The notes: generated by a model not told the origin, from the sequence alone. Counted from the first letter of the stretch, positions 1 through 11,186 are shown. The stretch: 64,000 nt of DNA from CAVVNN01 sp963749605 (GCA_963749605.1 CAVVNN010000002.1:1116001-1180000), one strand, 5' to 3'. Translations and numbers: made by a program.

Positions 1-834
1 CCACCTGATGGACGCGGTCCCGGTCACCCTCGGCCAGGAGTTCGGCGGCTACGCGGCGCAGGTGCGGCTCGGCGTCCAGCGGGTCGAGGCGACGCTGCGC
101 CGGGTCGGCCAGATCCCGCTCGGCGGCACCGCGACCGGGACCGGGCTCAACACCCACCCCGAGTTCGCCGCCAGGGTGCGGGAGAAGCTGGCTGCCGAGA
201 CGCGGCCTGGCGATCTCCGAGCCGCTCGACCCCTTCGAGGCGCAGGCGCAACCGCGACGCGCTGGTCGAGCTCTCCGGCGCGCTCAAGGTCTACGCCGTC
301 TCGCTCAACAAGATCGCCAACGACCTGGCGCTGATGGGCTCCGGCCCGCGCGCCGGCCTCGCCGAGCTGCGCCTGCCGGAGCTGCAGAAGGGCTCCTCGA
401 TCATGCCCGGCAAGGTCAACCCGGTGATCCCGGAGGTCGTGATCCAGGTCGCCGCCCAGGTGATCGGCAACGACGCCGCGATCACGATCGCCGGCAGCCA
501 GGGCCAGTTCGAGCTCAACGTGCGGGTGCCGCTGATCGCCCGCAACCTGCTCGACTCGATCAAGCTGCTCGCCTCCGCCTCGCGCCTGCTCAACGAGAAA
601 TGCGTCGCCGGAGTCGAGGCCAACGAGGAGATGAACGAGCGCCACGCCGAGGCCACCCTGGCGACTGCGACCGCGCTCAACCCCCACATCGGCTACGACC
701 GCGCCGCCGACATCGTCAAGGCGGCGGCGGAGTCGGGCCGCTCCCTGCGCGAGGTGGCGCTGGAGCAGGGCGTCGAGCCCTCGGTGCTCGAGGAGGCCCT
801 CGACCACCGCCGCATGGCCCGCCCGCACGGCTAG
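1..834 (+). CDS. fumC: Class II fumarate hydratase, C-terminal part
   Basis: Converts fumarate to malate in the cytosolic citric acid cycle. The 5' end lies outside the window. The superfamily signature GSSIMPGKVNP is at about 391-423, and the following stretch (QVAAQVIGNDAAI, then FELNV) resembles actinobacterial FumC more than aspartase. The reading frame shifts near 205 and again near 252; removing one base at each place restores a continuous protein (ETGLAISEPLD, then AQANRDALVE), so I treat these as sequence errors. The stop codon overlaps the stop of the convergent aldehyde dehydrogenase gene. Aspartate ammonia-lyase is the only serious alternative. Confidence 0.88.
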   Translation, partial: PPDGRGPGHPRPGVRRLRGAGAARRPAGRGDAAPGRPDPARRHRDRDRAQHPPRVRRQGAGEAGCRDAAWRSPSRSTPSRRRRNRDALVELSGALKVYAVSLNKIANDLALMGSGPRAGLAELRLPELQKGSSIMPGKVNPVIPEVVIQVAAQVIGNDAAITIAGSQGQFELNVRVPLIARNLLDSIKLLASASRLLNEKCVAGVEANEEMNERHAEATLATATALNPHIGYDRAADIVKAAAESGRSLREVALEQGVEPSVLEEALDHRRMARPHG

Positions 835-2284
835 CCCTGGAGGGTGACGAAGCGCTCCTCGGTCAGCTCCATCACCGCGAAGGCTGGGCCCTCGCGGGTG
901 TTGCCGGAGTCCTTGACGCCGCCGTAGGGCTGCTGGTCGGCGCGGAAGGTGGGGACCTCGTTGATCAGGACGCCGCCGAACTCGAGCGTCTCGGCGGCCT
1001 CGCAGGCCGCGGCCGATGTCGCGGGTGAAGACGCCGGCCTGGAGGCCGAACTTGGAGTCGTTCGCCATCTCCAGCGCCTCGCTCGAAGTCCGAGTAGCGG
1101 TCGATCGTCGCCACCGGGCCGAAGATCTCCTCGCACCAGACCTTGGCCTCGTGGGGCGGCGAGCCGAGCAGGGTCGGCGCGAGGCAGCGGCCCTCGTCGA
1201 CCAGCTCGCCGCCGGTCAGCAGCTCGGCCCCCGCCGCGACCGCCTCGTCGATCCACTGCTTGACCCGGTCGCGGTCGCCGGGCGAGATCAGCGGGCCGAC
1301 GTCGGTCTCGGGGTCGAGCGGGTCGCCGACCCGCAGCGCCTCCGACGTTGGCGACGAGGCGCTCGGTGAAGGCGTCGGCGACGTCCTCGTGGACGAGGAT
1401 CCGCTGGATCGAGATGCAGCTCTGCCCGGCGTGGGAGAAGGCGTGCAGCTTGGCCTTGTCGGCCGCTGCCTCCCAGTCGCCGTCGGAGTGGACGATCAGC
1501 GGCGCGTTGGAGCCCAGCTCGAGGTTGACCTTCTTGTGGGGGACGCGGCTGCGGATGCCCCAGCCGACCCGCGGCCGAGCCGGTGAAGGTGAGCGCCCTG
1601 GTCAGCTCGTGCTCGACGATCGCGTTGCCGACGTCGGAGCCGGGGCCGGGAATGACGCTGAGCCAGCCCTCCGGCAGCCCGGCCTCGACCAGGATCGCGG
1701 CCAGCTTCAGCGCCGAGATCGGCGTCTGGCCGGCGGGCTTGAGCACGACCGCGTTGCCGGCGGCGATCGCCGGGCCGAGCTTGTGGGCGACGAGGTTGAG
1801 CGGGAAGTTGAAGGGGCTGATCGCGCCGACGACCCCGTAGGGGACGCGCAGCATCACGCCGAGCTTGCCGGCGCCAGCCGGGCGAGGCCTCCATCGGCAC
1901 CGTGCCGCCGGTCAGCTTGCGCGCCTCGACCGCGGAGAAGGTGAGGGTGTCGACGCAGCGGGCGGCCTCGACCTCGGCGCGTCTTCAGCGGCTTGCCCGC
2001 CTCGGCGGCGATCGTCAGCGCCAGGTCGTCGAGCCGTTCGCCGACCAGCTCGGCGGCGCGGTCGAGGACGGCGGCGCGCTCGTGCTGGGGGAAGTCGGCC
2101 GTCTCGAAGGCCTCCTGGGCGGCGAGGACCGCGCGGTCGACCAGCGCCGCGTCGCCGCGCGCGACCCGGCCGACGACGGTCGCCGTCGTAGGGGCTCTGA
2201 GACCTCGTCCCACTCGCCGGTCTCCACCCACTCGCCGGCCGCCAGGAGCTTGTGATCGACCGCTTCCACCGTCTGCGTCGCCAT
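831..2284 (-). CDS. NAD(P)-dependent aldehyde dehydrogenase (frame-disrupted)
   Basis: Oxidises an aldehyde to the acid; substrate unknown. Pieces of one ALDH protein lie in order but in different frames: start MATQTVEAVDHKLLAAGEW at 2284, cofactor fold (GAISPFNFPLNLVAHK, about 1785-1835), catalytic Cys in SHAGQSCISIQRI (about 1400-1437), EEIFGPV (about 1110-1135), and C-terminal GGVKDSGNTREGP (about 890-930). I count about eight single-base frame changes in 1.4 kb. The motif around the Cys resembles the lactaldehyde/phosphonoacetaldehyde dehydrogenase-like branch. It could be a pseudogene, but neighbouring essential genes show the same damage, which favours sequence error. Confidence 0.8.
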
Positions 2285-2368
2285 TCCGCTCTCCTCTCGC
2301 GTTGCTCCTACGCCCAGAGTAGAACGCAGGCCGCGACTCCTCCATCGCGCGAACCTGTTGGCCAAGAG

Positions 2369-3485
2369 ATGCGCATTCGGCTCACCAACTCGCCATCGCC
2401 TGCCTGTCTCCTGGCGCCCAGCGCCACAGGCCAGCGTCAGCTGGGTCGTCCACGGCCACGGCTTCGGCCACGGAGTCGGGATGAGCGCGTACGGCGCCTA
2501 CGGCTACGCCAAGCACGGCAAGGGCTACCGCTTCATCCTCGGCCACTACTACACCGGGGACGACGCCTCGGCACGATCTCCGGGCCGCGGATCGTCCGCG
2601 TCCTGCTCGACATCTCCAGCGACGACGTCGGCTTCAGCGGCGCCACCAGCGCCTGCGGCAAGGCGCTCGACCCCAGGCGCAACTACGAGGCCCACCGGGT
2701 CGGCGGCTCGGTGCAGCTGCGCAGCTCCGGCGGCAAGCCGCTCGCCGACTGCGGCCACAGGCTGCGCGCCGCCGGCGCAGGGCAGGATCACGATCGCCGG
2801 CGACGGCACCTACCGCGGGCGCCCTCGAGGCGGTGCCGACCGAAAGCGACAGCGGCTCGCTCAACGTCGTCAACGCGCTCGCCGATCGACCAGTACGTGA
2901 AGGGCGTGATCCCAAACGAGTCGCCGCCCTCGTGGCCGATGGCCGAGCTGCGGGCGCAGGCGGTCGCGTCGCGCTCCTTCGCGCTCACCGCCGGCGTCGG
3001 CGGCAACGGCTTCGACCTCTACGCCGACACCCGCAGCCAGGTCTACAAAGGGCTCGAAAGCGAGACCGCGCGCAGCAACGCCGCCGCCGAAGCGACCCGC
3101 GGCCAGGTCGTCGAGTACGACGGCAAGATCGCCGAGACGCTACTTCTCCGCCTGCTCGGGCGGCCACACCGAGAGCGTCCAGAACGTCTTCTTCGGCCCC
3201 GCGATCCCCTACCTGGTCGGCGTCCCCGACCCCTACGACTACTACTGCCCGCTGCACAGCTGGACGCTCCAGTTCAGCGGTCCGCGAGATCAGCTCCAAG
3301 CTGGGCGGCCTACCTGGACGGCCGGCTGAAGCAGGTCGTCATCACCAAGCGCGGCGTCTCGCCGCGCATCGTCGCGGCGAGGCTGTACGGGACCGGCGGC
3401 GTGACCACGGTCAGCGGCGAAGCAGCTCGAGTCGGCGCTCGGCGGCTACAGCACCTGGATGACGTTCCAGAAGATCACGAAGTGA
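2369..3485 (+). CDS. SpoIID/LytB domain protein, secreted (frame-disrupted)
   Basis: Related to the sporulation murein hydrolase SpoIID, probably acting on cell wall outside the membrane. Ordered fragments include HGHGFGHGVGMSAYGAYGYA (about 2450-2510), the core QYVKGVIPNESPPSWPMAEL with AQAVASRSFAL (about 2890-2990), DLYADTRSQVYKG, then CSGGHTESVQNVFFGPAIPY (about 3148-3207) in another frame. The protein ends TFQKITK at 3485. At least six frame changes interrupt it. The N-terminus is uncertain; the ATG at 2369 is chosen because the next frame encodes a short hydrophobic leader-like stretch. It starts divergently from the aldehyde dehydrogenase. Confidence 0.78.
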
Positions 3486-3492
3486 GGCCCTC

Positions 3493-4484
3493 TCAGCCGT
3501 CCGGGTAAGGCTGGATCGGGATGCCGTGGTCGGTCTCCCGCATGCCCAACTCGTAGGCGGCGCCGGCGGCGAGGGTGAGCTGTCGGGCTGGCAGGCCGGG
3601 CCGTTCGACCGTCAGCTCGAGGTCGGCGACCGAGCAGTTGATCGTGTTGTGCTCGGGGCCCTTCGGGTCGGCGTAGACCCAGCCGACGAAGTCCTTCTGC
3701 GGGGCGGAGACGCGGCCGCGGACGACGATGTCCTTGCCGGGGAGGATGAAGGAGCAGGCGGCCGGCGACTCCTGCACCGCGGCGGAGCGGATCTTGCCGA
3801 GGCCGCCGAGGCGGTGCGCCTCGCCGTCGAGCATCAGCATCCCGGAGGGGAGCCAGGGTGTGGTCCAGCGAGCCGAGCTTGATCCGGGCGGCGCCGGCGT
3901 CGAAGTAGGTGTCGGGGGAGTCGGCGAAGCCGGTGCCCTCGAGCCAGACCCAGCGCTCGGCGTGCTCGCTGCCCCAGTTGTGGCCGATCATCCCCGGCCA
4001 GCCGCCGAGCTCGATCGTCTCGCCGTCGATCTCGAGCCGGCCGCTCGAAGCGCGCGTTCGGGTAGGGGGCGACGAACTTGGTCCGCGGCACCGGCGCCTC
4101 GTAGAGCCAGTCGGCCGGCAGGTACTTGCAGGGCTCGGCGTCGCCGGCGAAGGTGAGGTCCCAGGAGGCGCTGAGGGCGTCGGTCTCGATCGCGCCCTCG
4201 GCCCGGCCCGGCCCGATCTCGGCGTCGTCGACCCGGATCCAGGAGCCGGCGGGCGCCGACAGCTCCGCGGCGGGCACGGTCACCTTGGTCGCCCGCGGCC
4301 CCTCCGCGTCGCGGTCGAAGAGGACGAACCAGATCGAGGCGTTGGGCTCGGCCCCGGGACGCTTGTGGACGGTGTGCCGGATCCAGAGCCCCTGCCCGCC
4401 ACCCGGCCGGCAGGCCTTGACGTAGAAGCTCTCGTAGTGGCCGGCCTTCGCCGCTACGCCGGTGAACCTCGCGCCTTCCTCCAT
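3493..4484 (-). CDS. Tocopherol cyclase / CrtC-like lipocalin-fold protein
   Basis: About 330 residues once two frame changes (near 4045 and 3855) are repaired. Start MEEGARFTGV at 4484; GHYESFYVKA near the N-terminus and MIGHNWGSEHAERWVWLEG in the middle match the tocopherol cyclase-like / hydroxyneurosporene synthase superfamily, where HNWG and a Trp-rich loop line the barrel. Members without photosynthesis are common in actinobacteria and have unknown substrates, so I do not assign a reaction. No signal peptide is visible. It converges on the SpoIID-like gene with only 7 bases between stops. Confidence 0.6.
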
Positions 4485-4525
4485 CGGGACCACTCTAGAC
4501 GCGTTCCCCCATTCCGGCAGTTGCT

Positions 4526-4554
4526 TTGACCCGCCGATTACGGCGATGTACGCT
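4526..4554 (+). promoter_or_regulatory. Promoter TTGACC-17-TACGCT, leaderless
   Basis: TTGACC at 4526-4531, a 17-base spacer, and TACGCT at 4549-4554, with a GTG codon 6 bases downstream (4561). Transcription would begin at the start codon itself. This is the best-formed sigma70-type promoter I see in the window. Confidence 0.55.
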
Positions 4555-4560
4555 CGTTCC

Positions 4561-5223
4561 GTGTCCGTCCTCCGTCGCCTGATCGTCGCTGGCTGCGCGC
4601 TTTCCCTGCTGGCCGTGACGATCACCGCCACCGCGGCGAGCGCCTCGTCCTCGACCGGCGCCAGCGCGACCGCGAGCAAGAAGAAAAAGAAGTGCCCGAA
4701 GGGCTACAAGCTGAAGACCGTTCAGAAGAACGGCAAGAAAGTCAAAAGGTGCAGGAAGGTCAAAGGCGGGAGCAAAGAAACCGGCGGTGGCGGCGGGAGA
4801 AGCACCAGCCTCTTCGAAGCCCCGGGACGCAGGCTGACCGGTAATGAAGCTGTCCCTTTCCTGGAAAAGTACCTCTTCAACTCGACCTTCACCGACTGCC
4901 CGGCGGGGTGGCCCAACTGCTCGGTCGAGCAGCGCTACAGCCACACCTCTGGCGGCTCCTTCTACTACTGCCGCCTGACCTCGGTCTCGGGCGCCGACAT
5001 CATCAACGGCGCCAAGGCCTACCAGGTGCAGAACGTCGTCGTCGAGGCCGACGGCTCCTGGACCTTCAACGAGCAGGTTGAAAACAGCGGAGGCTCGTCC
5101 TTCTACGAATGGCACGTCGCGACCAACGGCGCCGTCAACGGCGCCTACCAGTTCAACGGCGGCGCGTTCGAACAGATTGGTGGGCTCCAGTACGTCTCCG
5201 GCGCTCGCGACTGCAGCTACTGA
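4561..5223 (+). CDS. Secreted protein with basic Cys/Lys motif
   Basis: About 220 residues, function not recognised. An N-terminal signal peptide (hydrophobic LIVAGCALSLLAVTITATA) is followed by a low-complexity Ser/Ala region, a very basic stretch (KKKKKCPKGYK then KKVKRCRKVKG), a Gly linker, and a globular part with five more cysteines ending GARDCSY. The GTG at 4561 is chosen over the ATG at 4546 because a promoter places transcription start there. The basic motif recurs at the C-terminus of the secreted protein at 47.5 kb. Its stop converges on ychF, with a short inverted repeat (5232-5248) between. Confidence 0.7.
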   Translation: MSVLRRLIVAGCALSLLAVTITATAASASSSTGASATASKKKKKCPKGYKLKTVQKNGKKVKRCRKVKGGSKETGGGGGRSTSLFEAPGRRLTGNEAVPFLEKYLFNSTFTDCPAGWPNCSVEQRYSHTSGGSFYYCRLTSVSGADIINGAKAYQVQNVVVEADGSWTFNEQVENSGGSSFYEWHVATNGAVNGAYQFNGGAFEQIGGLQYVSGARDCSY

Positions 5224-5250
5224 GCGGAGCGCCGCGACCGGATCGCGGTC

Positions 5251-6329
<1,079 letters not shown>

Positions 6330-6340
6330 ACAGCGCCGCC

Positions 6341-6842
6341 TCATAGCGAGAGGGGGACGATCAGGCCGAGGCGCGACGCCGAGCAGGGCGCCGGCGAGGA
6401 CGTCGGACGGGTAGTGCATGCCGAGGTAGGGGCGGCCGAGCGAGAGGGCGAGGGCGACGACGAAGGCCGCCGCGGTCGCGCGGGTCGACCCGGAACATCG
6501 CCGTCGCCACCGCGAAGGAGGAGAGGGCGTGGGCGGAGGGGAAGCTGAGCGAGCTGGGGGCGCCGCCCAGCGGCGGCAGGCCCTCGAGCACCGGCCGCGG
6601 CCGCCTGACGATGCAGCTTGATCCCGTAGTTGAGGACGATCGCGATCGGCGCCGAGCGCGGCGCAGATCAGCCAGGCTTCGCCGCCGCGAGGGGTCGAGC
6701 AGGGCGAGCGACGACCGCCGAGCACGACCCAGACCGCGCCGTTGTTCCCGGCCTTGCCCAGCGCCTTCGCGGCCGACTCCAGCCCGGGCGTGTGCCCGCG
6801 GGTCCGCATCAGGCGAAGCAGCTTCAGGTCGAGGCTCTGCAT
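6341..6842 (-). CDS. PAP2-family phosphatase (frame-disrupted)
   Basis: Integral-membrane lipid phosphatase-like protein, about 165 residues. Start MQSLDLKLLRLM at 6842. The family motifs are present across frames: FPSAHALSSFAVA (about 6510-6550, the SxSxH motif with Ala in place of the usual Gly) and LGRPYLGMHYPSDVLAGALLG (about 6370-6440, third motif with catalytic His). Three or more frame changes interrupt it; the last, near 6368, restores an ending LGLIVPLSL with TGA at 6341-6343. It lies directly upstream of ychF on the same strand. Confidence 0.72.
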
Positions 6843-6896
6843 CGGCGGCGCAGGATACGGGTCGGGCCGATGCCGCGCCGTCAGCAGAATCCGCCC

Positions 6897-7868
6897 ATGC
6901 CCTCCGTCCCCGGCTACGTCCACACGCCCGGCCACCACTGCGGCTCGACCGCGCTGCGCAACCTGCTCGCCTTCCACGGAGTCGAGATCAGCGAGGAGAT
7001 GGCGTTCGGGCTCGGCGCGGGCGCCTGCTTCTACTACGTGACCCTCGAGGACGCCTCGCCGAGCCGCTGGTTCAACGGCCGCACCGCCCGGCTGGAGGAG
7101 AACTTCAGCGAGCTGACCGGGGCGGCGCTGGAGCTGCGCACCTTCGAGCGAGGGCGACGGCGAGGCCTGGGAGGCGGCGCGGGCCGAGGTCGACGCCGGC
7201 AACCCGGCGCTGCTTCTCACCGACCTCTACTACCTCGACCACTACGGCAACTCGGCCCACTTCCCCGGCCACGCCGTGGTCCTCGCCGGCTACGACGACG
7301 AGGTCGCGCACCTCTCCGACACCGGCTTCGAGGAGCTGCAGACGACCCGCCTCGAGAACCTCGACCGGGCCCGCCACAGCAGCCACCCCGCCTACCCGCT
7401 CTCCGGCCACATGTTCACCGCCTCCGGCGGCGTCGACCCCGAGCAGCTGCGCGCGGCGATCCCGGCCGCGATCGAGCGCGCCGCCACGGCGATGGTCGAA
7501 CCCGAGTTCGGCGAGTTCTCCGGCCTCGGCGCCGTCGACCGCCTCGCCGCCGAGGCCGGCTCGCTGGCCCGAGGCGACCGAGGACTGGCAGTGGTGCGCC
7601 CGCTTCGGCTACCAGGTGATCGAGCGCCGCGGCACCGGCGGCGGCGCCTTCCGCCTCATGTACTCGCGCTTCCTCGAGGAGGCCGGCCGGCCGGAGGCGC
7701 CGCTGGCCGCCGAGGCCGCCGCCCGCTGGACCGAGCTGGCCTCCGCCTTCCACGCCGCCAGCGAGCGCGACGACCCCGACCCCGCCCTCTGGCGGGAGAT
7801 CGACGCCGCCGCCCACCGCGTCGCCGCGGCCGAGCGAGCGCCTCTGGACCGCCCTCGGCGAGGGCTGA
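6897..7868 (+). CDS. BtrH N-terminal-domain / DUF4872-like protein
   Basis: About 320 residues after repair of frame changes near 7148, 7572 and 7838. The N-terminus (HTPGHHCGSTALRNLLAFHG) contains a Cys in the position of the papain-like nucleophile of the BtrH/peptidase C39-like fold, and DHYGNSAHFPGHAVVLAGYD supplies a His-rich strand as in that fold. BtrH transfers an acyl group from an ACP in butirosin synthesis; stand-alone homologues occur widely without known substrates. No acyl carrier protein or antibiotic genes are nearby, so the role is unknown. It ends LWTALGEG and is followed after 12 bases by a palindrome. Confidence 0.6.
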
Positions 7869-7880
7869 CGCCCCGCCTTT

Positions 7881-7915
7881 GGCGCGTTCTTCGGCATATG
7901 GCCGACAAACGCGCC
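7881..7915. repeat. Intergenic palindrome, copy 1
   Basis: Arms GGCGCGTT/AACGCGCC (7881-7888, 7908-7915) and TCGGC/GCCGA (7891-7895, 7901-7905) around an ATATG loop. It lies between two convergent genes and is nearly the same as 20895-20935. It may act as a terminator without a T tract or as a protein binding site. Confidence 0.6.
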
Positions 7916-7937
7916 CACCGTCGCGAAAAGCACCCGC

Positions 7938-9079
7938 TCAGGCGCCGAACCAGCGGGCGCGGCGGCTGGAGCCGAAGCGCTCCTTCTCGACGACGAGGGC
8001 GGCGGAGGGCTGCTGGAACGCGCCGGTCGGCTTCGGGCCCGAGAGGAAGTCCACGTCGACCCGGCCGACCCGGCCGGCGCCGAACTCGACGTAGCAGGAG
8101 CCGAGCCCGTCGTAGGCCTCCGGCTCCTCGCCGCCCCGCGCGCGTGCGATCACCGAGGCTGCGGCGACGCGCGCCGCTCCCTCGGCGAACACCCCGGCCT
8201 TCGGCACCCCGACGGTCGTCACGTCCCCGACCGCGTACACGCCCGGGAACCGCGTCTCCAGCGTCCTCGGGCTCACCGGCACGTAGCCGTCCACCGTCAT
8301 GCCGCTCTCCACGACCACGTCGGGAGCGCGGTGCTTGGGGACGCCGAGGAAGAGGTCGTAGGGCATCTCGCTGCCGTCCTCGAGCACCGCGACCCGGCGC
8401 GCCGGGTCGAGCGAGCCGACGCGAAGCCCAGGGACGAACGCGATATCGCGCTCGGCGAAGGCGGCGAGCAGCGCCGCGGAGGTTTCGGGCGAGGGAGGGA
8501 CCGGGCTCGGGAGCGGGATGACGAAGGAGATCTCGCAATCTCCGCGGACGCCCCGCGCCGAGAGGTAGTCGTGCAGCAGCAGCGCCGCCTCGCTCGGAGC
8601 CGGAGGGCACTTGAACGGCGCACCGCAGACGCCGACGACCGCCCGCCCCTGTGTGAACGAGGGCAGCAGCTCGCCCACCCGTTCGGCGCCGGGGACGGAG
8701 TAGAACTCGTTGCCGCCCTCGGCCAGCCCCGGGGTGGCGTCCATGTCGTAGTCGGCGCCGAGCGCCACGACCAGGACGTCGGCCTCGTGGAGCCCGGCGT
8801 CGGTGGTCGCAGACCGCGCCTCGGGGTCGATCGCGACGATCGTCTCCCGCAGCAGCCGCACCCCGGGCTTGGCGAAGTCGCTGTAGGGAAGGCGAACCGC
8901 CTCGGCCGTCTTGCGCCCGAACATCACGTCGAGCTTCGAGAACCCGAAGACGAACGAGTCGCCCTTGTCGATCAACGTCACCTCGACCCCCTCGCCGAGC
9001 TCCTCCGACAACAGGGTGGAGAACTCGAGCCCTCCAAACCCTGCCCCAGCACGAGAACCCGCGTAGTCATCGACGCCAT
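7938..9079 (-). CDS. FAD/NAD(P)-binding oxidoreductase, sulfide:quinone reductase-like
   Basis: About 380 residues, flavoprotein disulfide-reductase superfamily. N-terminus MTTRVLVLG, then after one missing G near 9048 GAGFGGLEFSTLLSEELG, giving the FAD-binding GxGxxG motif. GVCGAPFKCPPAPSEAALLL carries two Cys in the position seen in sulfide:quinone and related reductases, and PGVYAVGDVTTVGVPKAGVF is the second FAD motif. The start MASMTTRV at 9079 overlaps the upstream methyltransferase stop (TGATG), indicating coupled translation. The electron donor is not proven; NADH dehydrogenase type II is less likely because of the KCPPAP motif. Confidence 0.78.
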
Positions 9080-9672
9080 CAACCGGGCGTGAGGCGGGCG
9101 AAGTAGCCGAACCAGTTGCCGGAGCGCTGCTCGAGGGTGAGGCCCGCTTCGGCGGCTTGGCGTCTGAGGGTGGCGAGGGTAGTGAAGTGGGGGTCGCCGA
9201 ACAGCTCGCCGACCACGAGGCGGCCGCTGGGCTGGAGGACTCGGTGGATCTCGCGGAGGGCGGCAACCGGGTCGGGGATCTCGCCCAGGACGGCGGTCAG
9301 GACCACGGCGTCGATCGAGGCGTCGTCGTAGGGCAGGGCGGTGGCGTCGCCCCGGGTGGGGACGACGTTCGTCAGGCCGCGCTCCGCCGCCCGCTGCATG
9401 ACGTGGTCGAGGAACTCCTGCTGGAGGTCGAAGATCTCGACCGTGCCGTCCGGGGCGACCCACTCCGCCATCTCGAGGGTGTAGTAGCCGGTGCCGGGGC
9501 CGATCTCCAGCACCCGCTCGCCGCTCGCCGGGCGCAGGACTGTGCGCAGGCGGTCGCGGGTGATGACCGGGTGGGGCGCTTCGACCCAGAAGCGCTGGCC
9601 GTAGGGGCAGGCGGAGGGATTCTTGCGCCACCAGAGCGCCGCGCCGACAACTGCCGCTCCACTCATTGCCAA
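9079..9672 (-). CDS. Class I SAM-dependent methyltransferase
   Basis: 197 residues with Rossmann motifs VLEIGPGTGYYTLEMA (motif I, about residues 54-69), DLQQEF (motif II acidic end) and VVLTAVLGEIPDP (motif IV). A hydrophobic N-terminal segment (GAAVVGAALWW) may anchor it to the membrane. It sits in a minus-strand run with the FAD oxidoreductase downstream (start/stop overlap), which may suggest a quinone-related substrate, but this is inference. Confidence 0.75.
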   Translation of the reverse strand: MAMSGAAVVGAALWWRKNPSACPYGQRFWVEAPHPVITRDRLRTVLRPASGERVLEIGPGTGYYTLEMAEWVAPDGTVEIFDLQQEFLDHVMQRAAERGLTNVVPTRGDATALPYDDASIDAVVLTAVLGEIPDPVAALREIHRVLQPSGRLVVGELFGDPHFTTLATLRRQAAEAGLTLEQRSGNWFGYFARLTPG

Positions 9673-9708
9673 GTAGCCGTTCTAATGCGCATGCTGAGCG
9701 TGTGTGAC

Positions 9709-9919
9709 TCAGAAGCCGACGCGGTGCTCGCCGGAGTCGATGCGCAGGAAGGCGACCTTGCCGAGGTAGAGGCGAAACGACGCCGTCCTCGGTGTGGAGG
9801 TCGTGCCAACCGCCCTTCTCGAGCTGCTTGCGCAGGTCCTTGAGGTCGTCGTCGGCGAGCCGGACGGAGATCACCTGGCCGCCCTCGAAGCCGATTTCGA
9901 CCCGCTGCGCATCCGCCAT
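9709..9919 (-). CDS. Small conserved-looking protein, about 70 residues
   Basis: Function not recognised. Begins MADAQRVEIGFEGGQVISVR and, after removal of one base near 9778, continues LYLGKVAFLRIDSGEHRVGF with a TGA at 9709. An alternating hydrophobic pattern suggests a small beta protein. The start codon overlaps the stop of the epimerase gene upstream (TGATG), so it is probably translated with it. Confidence 0.55.
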
Positions 9920-10329
9920 CAGTTCCCTCCCGCCGGTTCGACGATCTCGGTCAGCACCCCGCCGGTGAAGCGGGGGTGCAGGAAGGCGACGCGGCTGTCG
10001 CGGATGCCGACGCGCGGCTCGGCGTCGATCGGCTCGATGCCGGCGGCCGACACCAGGGCCAGGGTCGCGTCGATGTCGTCGACCGCGTAGGCGACGTGGT
10101 GCAGGCCGGGACCATTGCGGGCGAGGAACTTGCCGACCGCGGTGTCAGGGCCGAGCGGCGCAAGCAGCTCGACGTGCCCGTCGCCGACGTCGAGCAGGAC
10201 CGCCTCGACGCCCTGCGAGTGGACCGTCTCGCGATGCGCCAGCTCCATCTCGAAGCTGTCGCGGTAGAGCGCGATCGCAGCGTCGATGTCCTCGACGGCG
10301 ACGCCGATGTGGTCGATCCTTCCGAACAC
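9919..10329 (-). CDS. mce: Methylmalonyl-CoA epimerase
   Basis: Interconverts (R)- and (S)-methylmalonyl-CoA in propionate/odd-chain metabolism. Two VOC modules: GRIDHIGVAVEDIDAAIALY with metal-ligand His at the start, and NGPGLHHVAYAVDDIDATL, ending RFTGGVLTEIVEP with the Glu ligand. Length (about 136) matches the family. The GTG at 10329 (VFGRIDHIG) is preferred; a TTG at 10353 would overlap the DUF1385 stop. No mutase genes are in the window. Confidence 0.85.
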   Translation of the reverse strand: MFGRIDHIGVAVEDIDAAIALYRDSFEMELAHRETVHSQGVEAVLLDVGDGHVELLAPLGPDTAVGKFLARNGPGLHHVAYAVDDIDATLALVSAAGIEPIDAEPRVGIRDSRVAFLHPRFTGGVLTEIVEPAGGN

Positions 10330-10349
10330 TCGGGCCAGTCTATGGGCTC

Positions 10350-11186
10350 TCAAGTGGCGGGAGGAGGCTCGGCGGCATCGCCGCCGTCGCTCTCCACCCG
10401 GAGGATCTCGGCGAGCGCGGCCACCCCCACCTGCAGCTGCTCGGAGCTCGGCTCCTTGGTCGCGACGAGGCGCTGGATCTCCCGGCCGGGGGCGTGGAAC
10501 GCCTCCGCCAGCGGGTCGCCGTGGTGGCGGTCGCTCCAGGCGAACATCTCGACCGCGACGGAGGCGCCGCCGAGGCCGACTGCGGCGCGAGCCAGCGGCC
10601 CCGGCTTCTCGACCAGCCGCTCCAGCAGCACCGTGCCTCCAGCCGAGAGCAGCATCATCGGGGCAATCAGGTTGGAGCCGCAGCGGTCGTGCTCCTTGGG
10701 CACACCGGCCGGGTCGTCGATGCCCTGCTCGTAGGCGGCGATCGCCTTGTGCTCGACCCCGTGGTAGGCGGCGAGGTCGCGGTCCATCAGCGCCACCATC
10801 GCCGGCGCGGCGCCGAGCACCTGGACCAGGCCCTCGCGCAGCGCCGAGGGGGCGAGCCGCTTGCGCAGCGCCGCGGTCGCCACCAGCGTCATGCCGACCG
10901 CGGTGAGGACCTGCCAGTTCTCGAACGGCAGCCGCGCGTCCGGCATCCGCCGCCGCACCATCGGCAGCACGGCCATCGCCTCGGCCAGTTTCACCGGGCC
11001 GCGCAGGCCCGGCGCCCGCTCGAGGAGGCGCGGCGCCAGCTCCGGTTTGCGCTCCGAGGCGACCTCGACCCGCCCGTCGGGAGCGCGCACCGCGGCGGCC
11101 CAGTGGGTCGGCCCGTGGATCAGCAGCCCGTTGCGAAGCGCCATGCCACCCAGCCGCAACCGCTCCACCTTCTGCTCGGAAGCCAT
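10350..11186 (-). CDS. DUF1385 membrane protein (YqhQ-like)
   Basis: About 278 residues. Family hallmarks are LRLGGMALRNGLLIHGPTHW at the N-terminus, YHGVEHKAIAAYE (conserved HGxEHK) and DRCGSNLI later, with several hydrophobic segments in between. The start MASEQKVERLRLGG at 11186 is chosen because homologues begin shortly before the GGMA motif; the reading frame continues further upstream without such similarity. Biochemical function is unknown. The gene lies downstream of rarA, separated by a 200-base region full of hairpins. Confidence 0.8.
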   Translation of the reverse strand: MASEQKVERLRLGGMALRNGLLIHGPTHWAAAVRAPDGRVEVASERKPELAPRLLERAPGLRGPVKLAEAMAVLPMVRRRMPDARLPFENWQVLTAVGMTLVATAALRKRLAPSALREGLVQVLGAAPAMVALMDRDLAAYHGVEHKAIAAYEQGIDDPAGVPKEHDRCGSNLIAPMMLLSAGGTVLLERLVEKPGPLARAAVGLGGASVAVEMFAWSDRHHGDPLAEAFHAPGREIQRLVATKEPSSEQLQVGVAALAEILRVESDGGDAAEPPPAT

